Source of the DNA: Pseudomonadota bacterium
GTDB lineage: Bacteria; Myxococcota_A; UBA796; CAJQPC01
Assembly (NCBI GenBank): GCA_024228935.1
Contig: JAAESX010000220.1
Location: 1-57,894, forward strand
Reading direction: 5' to 3'
Length of the DNA: 57,894 bases
The translations under genes were made by a program, and so were the position numbers. Shown one piece after another: positions 18,010-28,219 of the stretch. The notes under the pieces were generated by a model. That model made no database searches. It was not told the origin of the DNA and worked only from the letters and a program-made list of their open reading frames with translations. Numbering within the stretch: the stretch's first letter is position 1; each line of letters starts with the position of its first letter.

Positions 18010-18797
18010 CGGATCTGGAGGTTGTCCATGTAGATGACGTTCTCGCCGCGGTCGGGCCGGGTGTAGGCGGTGACGTCCCACAGCGAGAGCGCCCGCACAC
18101 TGCGGGGATGGCTGCCGCTGCCGGCGTCGAGCGGGATGAACTCGGAGAGGGGCGCCTCGACGCGTACCCAGGCGGACGTCGAGGTCCGGATCTCCGCGTA
18201 CTCCCAGCGCTGGCCGGCGTCGTCCTCGACGATGAGTCGGAGCGTCGCAGCGAAGTCGCCGGAGCGGAGGTCCATCTCGATGGCGTCGGGGCGAGGGGCG
18301 CGGTCGTCGAACCACAGGCCGATGGCGTCGGTCTCGCGGTCCACGACGTTGGTGTGCCAGGCCAGGGCAGGGTCCTCGCTCGATGGCGGGACCTCGCTCG
18401 CCAGGTAGCCCTTGTCGCCGTGCTTCCACGAGTGCAGCCAGTGACCCGTGCCGCTCGAGAACTTGTAGGTCATCGGCAGGCGACGGACGCGCAGCTCTTC
18501 GCTGTCGATCTGGGCGAGCAGCGCGCGGGCGCGGTCCTCGACGTCGGGGGCGTCCATCGCGATCCGGAGCGCCTTGCGGGCTCCCTCGGCGTCGCCCTCT
18601 GCATACCGCGCGCGGCCGAGCCAGAAGTTCAGCTCGCCCAGGCTGGGGTCGTCGTCGGGGATGCCTGTGATGAGGCCTTCGTACCAGCCGATGGCCCCGT
18701 CGAGGTCTCCCTCGGCGGACTCGATCAGCATGCCCTCGTACAGGCCCTGCCAGGCCCGGACGTCCTGCCCCCAGGCCAGACCCACGAGGAAGAGCAT
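18006..18797 (-). CDS. Exported TPR-containing protein with beta-rich C-terminal domain
   Basis: 263 aa with a short signal peptide (MLFLVGLAWG/QDV). Residues 15-95 contain two TPR-like hairpins (EGDLDGAIGWYEGLITGIPD and a helical pair that includes EGDAEGARKALRIA). Residues about 105-263 are strand-rich with aromatic residues (TYKFSSGTGHWLHSWKHGDKG, then ARPDAIEMDLRSG and NVIYMDNLQIR), reminiscent of a carbohydrate-binding-module-like jelly roll. Its ATG overlaps the response-regulator stop by one base and its own stop overlaps lysC by 4 bp, so it is co-transcribed with both. No specific family is recognised. Confidence 0.8.
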   Translation of the reverse strand: MLFLVGLAWGQDVRAWQGLYEGMLIESAEGDLDGAIGWYEGLITGIPDDDPSLGELNFWLGRARYAEGDAEGARKALRIAMDAPDVEDRARALLAQIDSEELRVRRLPMTYKFSSGTGHWLHSWKHGDKGYLASEVPPSSEDPALAWHTNVVDRETDAIGLWFDDRAPRPDAIEMDLRSGDFAATLRLIVEDDAGQRWEYAEIRTSTSAWVRVEAPLSEFIPLDAGSGSHPRSVRALSLWDVTAYTRPDRGENVIYMDNLQIR

Positions 18798-19498
18798 CAG
18801 CCCTCTTCAGCGATGAAGCGGTACCCGACGCCGTGCATCGTCTCGATGAACCGAGGGCTCTGCGCGTCGTCGCCCAGCTTCTTGCGCACGTTGAGGATGT
18901 GCGTGTCGACGGTGCGGGTCGTGACGTTCGGGTTGTACTGCCAGATCGATGTCAGGAGCAGCTCGCGCGGCAGGACCTGCTCGCGGTGCTCGATGAGGAA
19001 GCGCAGGAGCTCCTGCTCGCGGTTGCTGAGCCGCTCCTCCACGCCCGGACGACGGACGACGTAGTTGTCCAGGTCGACCTCGACCTCTCCGAACTTGTAG
19101 ACGGAGCGCGCTCCGCCGGCGCGGCGCAAGGCCGCCTTGACGCGGGCGCAGAGCTCGCGCAGGGAGAAGGGCTTGGTGACGTAGTCGTCCGCGCCGAGCT
19201 CGAACCCGAGCAGCTTGTCCTGCTCGCTCGTCCGAGCGGTCAGGAAGATGACGGGGCCGCGGAACTTCTGGTCCCGCAGCTTGCGACAGATCTCGAAGCC
19301 ATCCATCCCGTCGATGCCTTCGGGGCCTTCCTGCAACATCACGTCCAGGACGGCGACATCGGGCGGAAAGCGGTTGGCGATCTCGAGCGCGTCGTTGCCG
19401 GAGCGGGCCCCGTACACGTCGAATCCCTCGCGCGTGAAGAACGCCTTGACGGTCTTGAGGACCTCCTCCTCGTCTTCCACGAACAGGATGCGGGCCAT
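18797..19498 (-). CDS. OmpR/PhoB-family response regulator
   Basis: 233 aa: receiver domain 1-123 and winged-helix DNA-binding domain about 134-230. The acidic pocket is Glu9-Asp10 (VEDEEEV), the phospho-acceptor Asp52, the conserved Thr/Ser in LTA, and Lys109 in VTKPF. After Asp52 the usual P-G-x-D-G loop is enlarged (QEGPEGIDGMDGFEICRKLR), an insertion of about seven to eight residues beside the phosphorylation site. The effector domain has typical RTVDTHILNVRKKLG recognition-helix and GVGYRF wing sequences. It lies 13 bp after the histidine kinase gene and is its presumed partner. Confidence 0.95.
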   Translation of the reverse strand: MARILFVEDEEEVLKTVKAFFTREGFDVYGARSGNDALEIANRFPPDVAVLDVMLQEGPEGIDGMDGFEICRKLRDQKFRGPVIFLTARTSEQDKLLGFELGADDYVTKPFSLRELCARVKAALRRAGGARSVYKFGEVEVDLDNYVVRRPGVEERLSNREQELLRFLIEHREQVLPRELLLTSIWQYNPNVTTRTVDTHILNVRKKLGDDAQSPRFIETMHGVGYRFIAEEG

Positions 19499-19511
19499 GT
19501 GGTTTTCCTCG

Positions 19512-21590
<2,079 letters not shown>

Positions 21591-21623
21591 TGGTCTATCA
21601 CCCGCACCGTAGGATTCCGGCTG

Positions 21624-22139
21624 ATGTGGTCCCTCCTCCTCGCTTGTTCCTCGAGCTGCTCCCCGCCGGAGCGGGCCGTTCTGGGCCACTACGCGGGCGC
21701 GCTGGACGTCCGCGATGCTGTCGTGCGTGGAGATCTGGACGGGCTTCGCGGTGCGGCGACCGATCTCGAGGAGCCCTCGCTCGACGGCGAACACGTCGAC
21801 ACGATCCACGGGGCCGTCGGGATGGCCGTGGTCGCCGAGGACGCCGTCGAGGCCGGCTGGGCGGTCGCCGGTGTCGTCGAGGGCTGCGCGGGATGCCACG
21901 CCGGGCTCGCGGGTCCTGTGGTCGACCGACAGGTCAGCACGCACGCCAGCGCACACGACGTCCTCTGGGCGAACGTCGTGTCGGGTCGACCGGTCGGCCC
22001 CGAGCTGGAGGCGTTCCGCGAGGTGGCGCCGGAGGCGGTTGACGCGTTCGGCACCTTGCCGGCGCCCGAGGCCTACGGAGACCTTCTCGGCGCGTGCTCA
22101 GGCTGTCATGCCGCGGACGGCGTCCACCCGCTCAGGTGA
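21624..22139 (+). CDS. Small diheme c-type cytochrome lipoprotein
   Basis: 171 aa from the ATG at 21624. MWSLLLAC gives a lipobox (LLAC, Cys8) right at the N-terminus, implying membrane attachment outside the cytoplasm. Two heme-binding motifs are present, CAGCH (88-92) and CSGCH (158-162), with possible distal ligands (His111 in THASAHDV, Met67). The middle has a helical pattern resembling cytochrome c' or a small electron carrier. It is divergent from the histidine kinase and convergent with gcdH (7 bp between stops). The redox partner is unknown. Confidence 0.82.
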   Translation: MWSLLLACSSSCSPPERAVLGHYAGALDVRDAVVRGDLDGLRGAATDLEEPSLDGEHVDTIHGAVGMAVVAEDAVEAGWAVAGVVEGCAGCHAGLAGPVVDRQVSTHASAHDVLWANVVSGRPVGPELEAFREVAPEAVDAFGTLPAPEAYGDLLGACSGCHAADGVHPLR

Positions 22140-22146
22140 CGGGCCC

Positions 22147-23313
22147 TCAGGTGAAGGCGGGAATGCCCGTGACCCACCGCCCCAGGATGAGGTTGTGGAT
22201 GTCGTGGGTGCCCTCGTAGGTGTAGACGGACTCGAGGTTCGCCATGTGGCGCATCACCGGGTACTCGTCGAGAATGCCGTTCGCACCGTGAATATCGCGC
22301 GCCATGCGGGCGATCTGGAGCGCGACGTCGACGTTGTTCATCTTGGCGAGCGAGATGTGCTCGGGGATGATGGTGCCGTCGTCCTTCATGCGGCCGCACT
22401 GGAGCGCCAGGAGCTGGCCCTTCGTGATCTCGCGCAGCATCCAGGCCAGCTTGTTCTGGACGAGCTGGTAGCCGGCGATCGGCTTGTCGAACTGGATGCG
22501 GGACTTGCTGTACTCGGTGGCCGAGTGGAAGCAGCTCATCGCGGCGCCGATGGCACCCCACGAGATGCCGAACCGGGCGTTGTTCAGGCAGCTGAACGGA
22601 CCCTTCAGGCCGCCGACCTTCGGCAGCAGCCGGTCCTTCGGGATGCGGCAGTCCTGGAAGACGAGCTCACTGGTGATGCTGGCCTTCAGCGAGTGCTTGC
22701 CGTGCATCACGGGGGCCGTGAAGCCCGGGTCGTCCTTCTCGACGACGAATCCGCGGATGACGCCGTCGAGCTTGGCCCAGACGACGGCCACGTCGGCGAT
22801 GCTGCCGTTCGTGATCCACATCTTGGCGCCGTTCAGCACGTAGGAGTCGCCGTCGTCGACGGCGCGAGTGATCAGCCCGCCGGGGTTGCTTCCATAGTCG
22901 GGCTCGGTCAGACCGAAGCAGCCGAGGAGCTTCCCTGCGGCCATGCCGGGCAGGTACTTCTCCTTCTGCTCCTCGGTCCCGAACTTCCAGATCGGGAACA
23001 TCGCCAGGCTGCCCTGGACCGAGACGAAGCTCCGGATGCCGGAGTCCCCGCGCTCGAGCTCCTGGCAGATGAGCCCGTACGCGACGTTGCTCATGCCGGC
23101 GCAGCCGTAGCCCTCGAGGTTCGCCCCGAGCAGCCCCATCTCGCCGATCTCCGCGACCAGCTCCAGCGGGAAGGTGCCCGCGCGGCAGTGGCCCTCGATG
23201 ATGGGGAGCACGCGCTCCTCCACCCAGCTGCGGACCAGGTCGCGGACCATGATCTCTTCTTCACTGAGGAGCGCGTCGAGCTTGTAGAAGTCGACGCCGT
23301 TGAACTTCTCCAT
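22147..23313 (-). CDS. gcdH: Glutaryl-CoA dehydrogenase (acyl-CoA dehydrogenase family)
   Basis: 388 aa from ATG at 23313 (MEKFNGVDFYKLDALLSEEE). FAD-dependent oxidative decarboxylation of glutaryl-CoA to crotonyl-CoA in lysine/tryptophan degradation is the expected reaction. Features: GIRSFVSVQGSLAMFPI with the Arg/Ser pair that binds the glutaryl carboxylate in GCDH, FGLTEPDYGSNPGG flavin region, WITNGSIAD, and the catalytic-base segment TYEGTHDIHNLILGR, which is nearly diagnostic for GCDH. It lies 52 bp downstream of the subtilase lipoprotein. A second acyl-CoA dehydrogenase of a different subfamily is at 31582. Confidence 0.92.
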   Translation of the reverse strand: MEKFNGVDFYKLDALLSEEEIMVRDLVRSWVEERVLPIIEGHCRAGTFPLELVAEIGEMGLLGANLEGYGCAGMSNVAYGLICQELERGDSGIRSFVSVQGSLAMFPIWKFGTEEQKEKYLPGMAAGKLLGCFGLTEPDYGSNPGGLITRAVDDGDSYVLNGAKMWITNGSIADVAVVWAKLDGVIRGFVVEKDDPGFTAPVMHGKHSLKASITSELVFQDCRIPKDRLLPKVGGLKGPFSCLNNARFGISWGAIGAAMSCFHSATEYSKSRIQFDKPIAGYQLVQNKLAWMLREITKGQLLALQCGRMKDDGTIIPEHISLAKMNNVDVALQIARMARDIHGANGILDEYPVMRHMANLESVYTYEGTHDIHNLILGRWVTGIPAFT

Positions 23314-23365
23314 GAGGGCCTCCGATTGGGGGCGCCTCTTAACGCGGCGAGGGGGTCTGAGCCCT

Positions 23366-24913
23366 CTACAGACTGATCTGGTACCAGTCCGTCTCGGCGG
23401 TGTTGCCAGCCTCGTCGGTCGAGATGAACTTGAACGTGTACGTCGAGCCCTGCCGCCCGTTGAAGCGGAGCGTGTGCTCATGGGTGAGCGTCTCGTTCCC
23501 GTAGACGCCGTAGCCCTCGAACTCGATGTTGCTGGTGGCCGGCTCGTTGGTGACCCACTCGAGCGTGAAGCTGTTGCCCTCGGTGAAGCCGGAGACACCG
23601 CTGATCACGGGGTCGGTGGTGTCGGACGTGGGCTCGGGCTCGGTCTCCGTCTCGGGCTCCGGCTCCTTCTGGTCGGGGCTGCCGCCGCCAGAGACGTACT
23701 CGAGCGCAGCCTCGGCATCGATGACGCCGTAGCCGTAGCTGGTGTCGTAGCCAGAGGCTCCGCGGTCCCAGGCGGTGACGGCCAGGGCGGCGCGGATGTC
23801 TTCGGGATCGTCCACGCCCGCGCTCTTCAGCAGCGCGGCGGCGGCGGCCACGTGCGGGGTCGCCATGCTCGTGCCCTCGTAGAACGTGTAGGTCCACGAG
23901 CCGTTCTCGATCGTCTCCTGCAGGATGCCGTCCGCGTAGCCGTCCCCATCCTGGTCCTTGGAGAGGTCGCCGCCGGGGGCCATGAGCTCCATGCCCGAGC
24001 CGGTGTTCGAGTAGCCGGCGCGGCTGCCGTCGTAGCGGGTCGCGCCCACCGCGATGACGGTGTCGAAGGCGGCGGGGTAGCCGACGCGGCTGCTGTACTC
24101 GTTGCCACTTGCGGCCACCAGGACGACGCCACGCTCGTAGGCGTAGTTGCAGGCGCGCTCCTCGGTCTGGCTGCCGTACGCCGAGCCCAGGCTCATGTTG
24201 ATGACGTCGGCGCCTTCGTCGGTGGCCCAGGTGATGCCGTTGGCGATGGCGCTCACGTCGCCGTAGCCGTTGTCGCCCAGGACCTTGACCGGCAGGATGG
24301 CGGCCCCTGGGGCCACGCCCGCGACGCCCTTTCCGTTGTCGGTGGACTGCGCGATCGTGCTGGCGACGAACGTCCCGTGTCCGACCCGGTCGCTCGGGTC
24401 CGAGTCGTTGTAGTAGAAGTCGTAGCCCTGCAGGACGTTGTCGATTCCGTCCGGGCCACCACCCGAGACGCCGGTGTCGAGCACCGCCACGATGGTGCCG
24501 CTGCCGTCGGCGATGTCCCACGCCTCCCAGGCGTTGATCTGGTCCAGGTTCCACTGGTAGCCGGTGTAGGGGTCGTCGCTGACGCCCTGTCCCTTGACCA
24601 GGTAGTTGGGCTCGGCGAACTGGACCCGATGATCCTCGCCCAGGAGCGCGACGACGTCCTTCACGCGCTGCCCCTCGGGGATCTCGAGGCGGGCGACGCC
24701 GATGCGCTCGTTCGTATGGAGCGGCTGGAGCTGGAAGTCCTTCTGGAGCGAGACCTGGACCACGCCGTCGTCGGCGCCGTCGATGGCGACCAGGATCTCG
24801 CGATCCATGTACCCCTCGGTGTCGTCGAGGACAGGAGCGAGGTCCGCCTCCTCCGTTGCGCAGCCGATGAGGAGCGTGGGGAGGAGGAGGGCGATCGAGA
24901 GGGGCTTCGACAT
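23366..24913 (-). CDS. Subtilisin-family serine protease lipoprotein
   Basis: 515 aa from ATG at 24913. A lipobox LLIGC (Cys18) marks a lipoprotein. Residues about 36-107 are an I9-like inhibitor propeptide (RVKDVVALLGEDHRVQFAEP). The S8 catalytic triad is complete: Asp146 (VAVLDTGVSG), His179 (GHGTFVAST), Ser349 (GTSMATPHVAA), with oxyanion Asn271 (AASGNEYSS). An EPEPETETEPEP linker leads to a fibronectin-III-like C-terminal domain ending YQISL. It is probably an outer-membrane-attached extracellular protease. It is divergent from the class IV aminotransferase, and the 163-bp intergenic region has palindromes. Confidence 0.93.
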   Translation of the reverse strand: MSKPLSIALLLPTLLIGCATEEADLAPVLDDTEGYMDREILVAIDGADDGVVQVSLQKDFQLQPLHTNERIGVARLEIPEGQRVKDVVALLGEDHRVQFAEPNYLVKGQGVSDDPYTGYQWNLDQINAWEAWDIADGSGTIVAVLDTGVSGGGPDGIDNVLQGYDFYYNDSDPSDRVGHGTFVASTIAQSTDNGKGVAGVAPGAAILPVKVLGDNGYGDVSAIANGITWATDEGADVINMSLGSAYGSQTEERACNYAYERGVVLVAASGNEYSSRVGYPAAFDTVIAVGATRYDGSRAGYSNTGSGMELMAPGGDLSKDQDGDGYADGILQETIENGSWTYTFYEGTSMATPHVAAAAALLKSAGVDDPEDIRAALAVTAWDRGASGYDTSYGYGVIDAEAALEYVSGGGSPDQKEPEPETETEPEPTSDTTDPVISGVSGFTEGNSFTLEWVTNEPATSNIEFEGYGVYGNETLTHEHTLRFNGRQGSTYTFKFISTDEAGNTAETDWYQISL

Positions 24914-24969
24914 GTACAGGCTCCGAGCAGCGTTTCTGCGACGTGGTGGGTGCAGAGTTGACGGGGTGA

Positions 24970-24988
24970 GCCGGTCGGTTAGACCGGC
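24970..24988. promoter_or_regulatory. Palindromic site in subtilase/aminotransferase divergent region
   Basis: GCCGGTC-ggtta-GACCGGC is a perfect 7-bp inverted repeat, immediately followed by a further ACCGGCCGGT palindrome. It lies 57 bp before the subtilase start. A second feature, ATGTCA repeated 10 bp apart (25021-25026 and 25031-25036), is nearer the aminotransferase start at 25077. Either could be a regulator site; GC-rich palindromes are also common by chance in this genome. Confidence 0.4.
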
Positions 24989-25076
24989 CGGTTTCGGCGC
25001 CGGACGAATCCAAGCACGACATGTCATCGGATGTCACCCGGAAAACTGTCAGTGTTTTTCATACAGGTTTGTACGG

Positions 25077-25829
25077 ATGAGCGGAATGCTGGTGAATGGA
25101 CAGGTTGGAGGCGGCGTACCGGGCGATGACCCCGGCATGCTCCGAGGCCTGATCGTCTTCGACACCCTGCGTACCTACGGACCGCGCGCCTTCCGACTGG
25201 ACGAGCACCTGGGGCGCCTGGAGCGCAGCGCGGCGACGTGCGGCATCCCCATGCCCTCGCGGGATCTGCTGAACGCGGACATCGCCGCCGTCTCGGGCCC
25301 TGATCATTGGGTCCGCGTCACGCTCACTGCAGGGGGCAACCGCATCGTCGAGGGGCGCCCCATCGATCAGGGGAGGGTGGGTAGACCGCTGCGCTGCGCG
25401 ACGGTGCCTGTGCTTCCCAGCCCCTACCTGCCGGGCTCGGTGAAGCACGGCTCTCGACTCGGGTGGGTCCTCGCGGCACGCCAACTGGCAGTCGGCGAGG
25501 TGATCTTCGTGGACCCGAACGGGCACCTGCTCGAGTCCAACCGGAGCAATCTCCTGGCCGTCGTGGACGGGGGGATCGTCGTGCCACCCGATGACGGGCG
25601 TGCGCTGTCTGGCGTCACACGGGGGGCGATGCTCGAGGCGGCTGGGGACCTTCCGCTCGAGGTGCGGGACCTCCGCGTGGACGAACGGCTGGACGAGCTC
25701 TACCTGGTGTCCACGCTGAAGGAGCTCGCTCCGGTGTCGGAGCTCGACGGCCGGCCCATTGGGGGTGGACCCGTAGGGAAAACCCTACATGGGCGCTTCC
25801 GGGACCTGGTCCGCCGATCCCTCGGCTGA
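25077..25829 (+). CDS. Class IV aminotransferase (PabC/BCAT-like, PLP-dependent)
   Basis: 250 aa from the ATG at 25077 (MSGMLVNGQVGGGVPGDDPG). The fold-type IV PLP signature is present: Arg near LDEHLGRLERSA, the Schiff-base Lys at about 123 in GSVKHGSRLGW, and the cofactor segment HLLESNRSNLLAVVDGGIVV with Glu at about 161, followed by SGVTRGAMLE. Length and the FDTLRTY start resemble 4-amino-4-deoxychorismate lyase or D-amino-acid/branched-chain aminotransferases. I cannot choose between these; no pabA/pabB gene is nearby. Its last 45 bp overlap the 3' end of the opposing lipoprotein gene. Confidence 0.87.
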   Translation: MSGMLVNGQVGGGVPGDDPGMLRGLIVFDTLRTYGPRAFRLDEHLGRLERSAATCGIPMPSRDLLNADIAAVSGPDHWVRVTLTAGGNRIVEGRPIDQGRVGRPLRCATVPVLPSPYLPGSVKHGSRLGWVLAARQLAVGEVIFVDPNGHLLESNRSNLLAVVDGGIVVPPDDGRALSGVTRGAMLEAAGDLPLEVRDLRVDERLDELYLVSTLKELAPVSELDGRPIGGGPVGKTLHGRFRDLVRRSLG

Positions 25830-26291
25830 CTTCTCGTAGCCGCAGATCACCCCTTCGGACTGCTCCTCGGTGAGGTGTCCGCTCTGGGCCCGGCGAAGCA
25901 CTGTCGGGCGAGGACTGCCCTGGCCGGCGCCATCGGTGGACGTCTCGGTGAGCGTCAGGAACGGGCCGTCGTCCTTCCACGTGCCCTCGAACTGCACGAT
26001 GCCGCTCCAGACGCAGGTGGCTCCCTCGGGACAGGGGCTCACCAGATCGCGGCCCTGGTACCGGAAGTCCGGCAGGAACGTGAGCTCCCGGGGGTACGCG
26101 CGCGCACCGCACGCCTCGCCGCGCCAGGAGGCGGCGACGGGATGGCTGTCGGGCTCGACCTCTTCGGGGGGATGCCCGACCTCGTCGACGACCTCGACGT
26201 CCTCGACGACCTCGGGTGGCGGCGGTGGCGGGGGCGCCTCGGTCTCGGTCGTCGCCTTTCCACTGCAGGCCAGCATCAACAGCACGCTCAC
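25785..26291 (-). CDS. Small lipoprotein with Pro/Glu linker
   Basis: 168 aa from GTG at 26291, overlapping the upstream LamG-like gene by 4 bp (GTGA). MSVLLMLAC is a lipoprotein signal with lipid Cys9. Residues 19-50 are a PPPPPPP and Val/Glu/Asp linker, then a compact domain with four Cys (ACGARAYP, SPCPEGATCVW, VICGYE) that could form disulfides, and a GTWKDDGPFLTLTE strand pair like a small lipocalin/META-type barrel. No family recognised. The 3' end overlaps the aminotransferase gene on the other strand for 45 bp. Confidence 0.75.
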   Translation of the reverse strand: MSVLLMLACSGKATTETEAPPPPPPPEVVEDVEVVDEVGHPPEEVEPDSHPVAASWRGEACGARAYPRELTFLPDFRYQGRDLVSPCPEGATCVWSGIVQFEGTWKDDGPFLTLTETSTDGAGQGSPRPTVLRRAQSGHLTEEQSEGVICGYEKSAEGSADQVPEAPM

Positions 26292-26974
26292 TCTTCACTT
26301 CCTCCGCTCTCGACCCAGGTGACGTCGAAGACGTTCCCATTGTAGGAACCCGTCGCATCGACGAGCTCGTCCCCGGCACCTTCGTCCATGTGCCAGAGCG
26401 CTGTGGTGTCCGCGTCGACCTCGTGAGGCTCGTCGCTGGGCTCGAAGGCCTCCTCGTACCGGACCACCGAGCTGAGGCGGACCTCGTCGATGGTGCCCTC
26501 GAAGCCGTCCTCACCCCAGCAACCGATCTCGATCGTGTCGCCGAGCGTGCTGCCGGGGGTCACGGTCTGGAAGCCGATGAGCTCGCCATCTACGAACAGC
26601 CGCATCTTGCCGTCGGCGTCCCAGGTGCCGGCCAGGTGGTGGCCCTTGCCGTCGAGGATCCCCTGCACGTCGAAGACGCCGTCGCCTTCCTCGATGTCGT
26701 CCTCGCCGAACCATGTGCGCTCGTCCGAGGTCTCGACCAGCGCGAACACGGACTGCCAGACGACGACCGGCTTGTGTCCGACGGGCGAGGCGTCGACCGC
26801 GCCTCGGACCTCGGCCTCGATGGTCAGCGCGTCACCGCGAGCGGCTGCGTCGACGGGGACCTGGGCGCACCCGTCGCCGTCGAAGGCCAGGGCGTAGTCG
26901 CCGCCCGTACCCGTGGGCAGTTGGCCCCCGTTGCAGGCGAGCAGCGCGGTCGCGAGGAGTGGGGAGATGAGCAC
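26288..26974 (-). CDS. LamG/concanavalin-A-like lectin-domain lipoprotein
   Basis: 228 aa from GTG at 26974 (LISPLLATALLAC, lipid Cys14). The rest is one LamG-type jelly roll: ALAFDGDGCAQVPVD, LTIEAEVRG, KGHHLAGTWDADGKMRLFVD with DGELIGFQT, then the typical IDEVRLSSVVRYEEAFEP and ALWHMDEGAGDEL ending. Such domains bind carbohydrate or act as adhesion modules on the cell surface. It is co-transcribed with the downstream small lipoprotein through a 4-bp overlap and is divergent from the NamZ-like gene. Confidence 0.85.
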   Translation of the reverse strand: MLISPLLATALLACNGGQLPTGTGGDYALAFDGDGCAQVPVDAAARGDALTIEAEVRGAVDASPVGHKPVVVWQSVFALVETSDERTWFGEDDIEEGDGVFDVQGILDGKGHHLAGTWDADGKMRLFVDGELIGFQTVTPGSTLGDTIEIGCWGEDGFEGTIDEVRLSSVVRYEEAFEPSDEPHEVDADTTALWHMDEGAGDELVDATGSYNGNVFDVTWVESGGSEE

Positions 26975-27043
26975 GTTGAGGTCCTCGGCGAAGGGCCGAT
27001 GGTACCATTTTCCCGCCCGGCTTCGCGGGGCTCGGAGGTGGTG

Positions 27044-28210
27044 GTGAGAAGCGGTCTCGAGGTGCTCCTGGACGATGTGTCCAGGCTTTCCGGGCAGCGC
27101 GTCGGTCTGTGCTGCAACCCTACTGCGGTGGACCGGAAGCTCCGGCACGCGGTGGACCTGCTGCCGGCGGCGGGTGTGCCCATCCGGCGACTGTTCGGCC
27201 CCGAACACGGGGTCGCAGCCACCGCACAGGACATGATCGGCGTCGATGGTGAGGACGGCGACCAGGCTGTGGTCTCGCTCTATGGCGACTCCGCCGACTC
27301 GCTGAAGCCGCCGCCGGAGACGCTCGCCGATCTGGACGTGCTGGTCTTCGACATCCACGACGTCGGCAGCCGGTATTACACCTACCAGGCCACCCTCGGC
27401 TTCATCATGGAGGTCGCGGCCGAGACCGACACGCGCGTCGTCGTCCTCGACCGGCCGAACCCCATCGACGGCGTCACGCTCGAGGGGAACGTGGTCCAGC
27501 CTGGGTTCGAGAGCTTCGTCTCCGCCTACCCCCTGGCCACCCGCCACGGCATGTCGATGGGCGAGATGGGCCGCTACTTCCAGCGCGTCGTCGGCATGGA
27601 CGTGGACCTCGAGGTCGTGAAGTGCGAGGGCTGGAGCCGCGAGCGGTACTTCGACGAGGTCGCTCTTCCCTGGGTGTTCCCGAGCCCGAACATGCCGATG
27701 GTCGAGACGGCCATCATCTACCCGGGGATGTGCCTCATCGAGGGCACCAACCTGTCCGAGGGGCGCGGCACCACCCGTCCCTTCCACCTGGTCGGGGCCC
27801 CCTGGCTGGACCCGGCGCGCTTCGCCTCGCTGTGTCAGAAGGGCGCCCAGGATGCTGGACTGAAGGGCGTCGGCTTCCGGCCGGCCAGCTTCCTTCCGCA
27901 GTTCCAGAAGCACGCGGGCCAGGTCTGCGGCGGGGTGGAGATCCACCTCCAGAACCGGCACGAGCTCGAGGCCCTGCTCCTGGGCTGGGTGGTCATTGAG
28001 GCCGCTCGCCGGGCCGATCCGGAGCGCTTCGCCTGGCGCACCGAGACCTACGAATTCGTCGACGAGCCCATCGCCATCGACCTCCTCTGCGGCTCGACCG
28101 AGGGGCGCGCCGCCATCGACATGAAGATGCCGCTGCGCGAGCTCCACGACGACTGGAACACCCAGCGTGCGGAGTGGGAAGAGGTCCGGGCGAGCTTGCT
28201 GATCTACTGA
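27044..28210 (+). CDS. namZ: NamZ-like exo-beta-N-acetylmuramidase (DUF1343)
   Basis: 388 aa. Among several in-frame starts (ATG 26999, GTG 27038/27041/27044), the GTG at 27044 has GGAGG at 27034-27038 with 5-nt spacing. DUF1343 motifs are clear: GLCCNPTAVD, FGPEHGVAA, SLYGD...KPPPETLADLDVLVFD, DVGSRYYTYQATLGFIM, VVVLDRPNPIDG, YPGMCLIEGTNLSEGRGTTR. Members release N-acetylmuramic acid from peptidoglycan fragments during wall turnover. No signal peptide is visible from this start, so it may act on recycled muropeptides in the cytoplasm or be exported by another route. Confidence 0.92.
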   Translation: MRSGLEVLLDDVSRLSGQRVGLCCNPTAVDRKLRHAVDLLPAAGVPIRRLFGPEHGVAATAQDMIGVDGEDGDQAVVSLYGDSADSLKPPPETLADLDVLVFDIHDVGSRYYTYQATLGFIMEVAAETDTRVVVLDRPNPIDGVTLEGNVVQPGFESFVSAYPLATRHGMSMGEMGRYFQRVVGMDVDLEVVKCEGWSRERYFDEVALPWVFPSPNMPMVETAIIYPGMCLIEGTNLSEGRGTTRPFHLVGAPWLDPARFASLCQKGAQDAGLKGVGFRPASFLPQFQKHAGQVCGGVEIHLQNRHELEALLLGWVVIEAARRADPERFAWRTETYEFVDEPIAIDLLCGSTEGRAAIDMKMPLRELHDDWNTQRAEWEEVRASLLIY

Positions 28211-28219
28211 TCGACTGGT

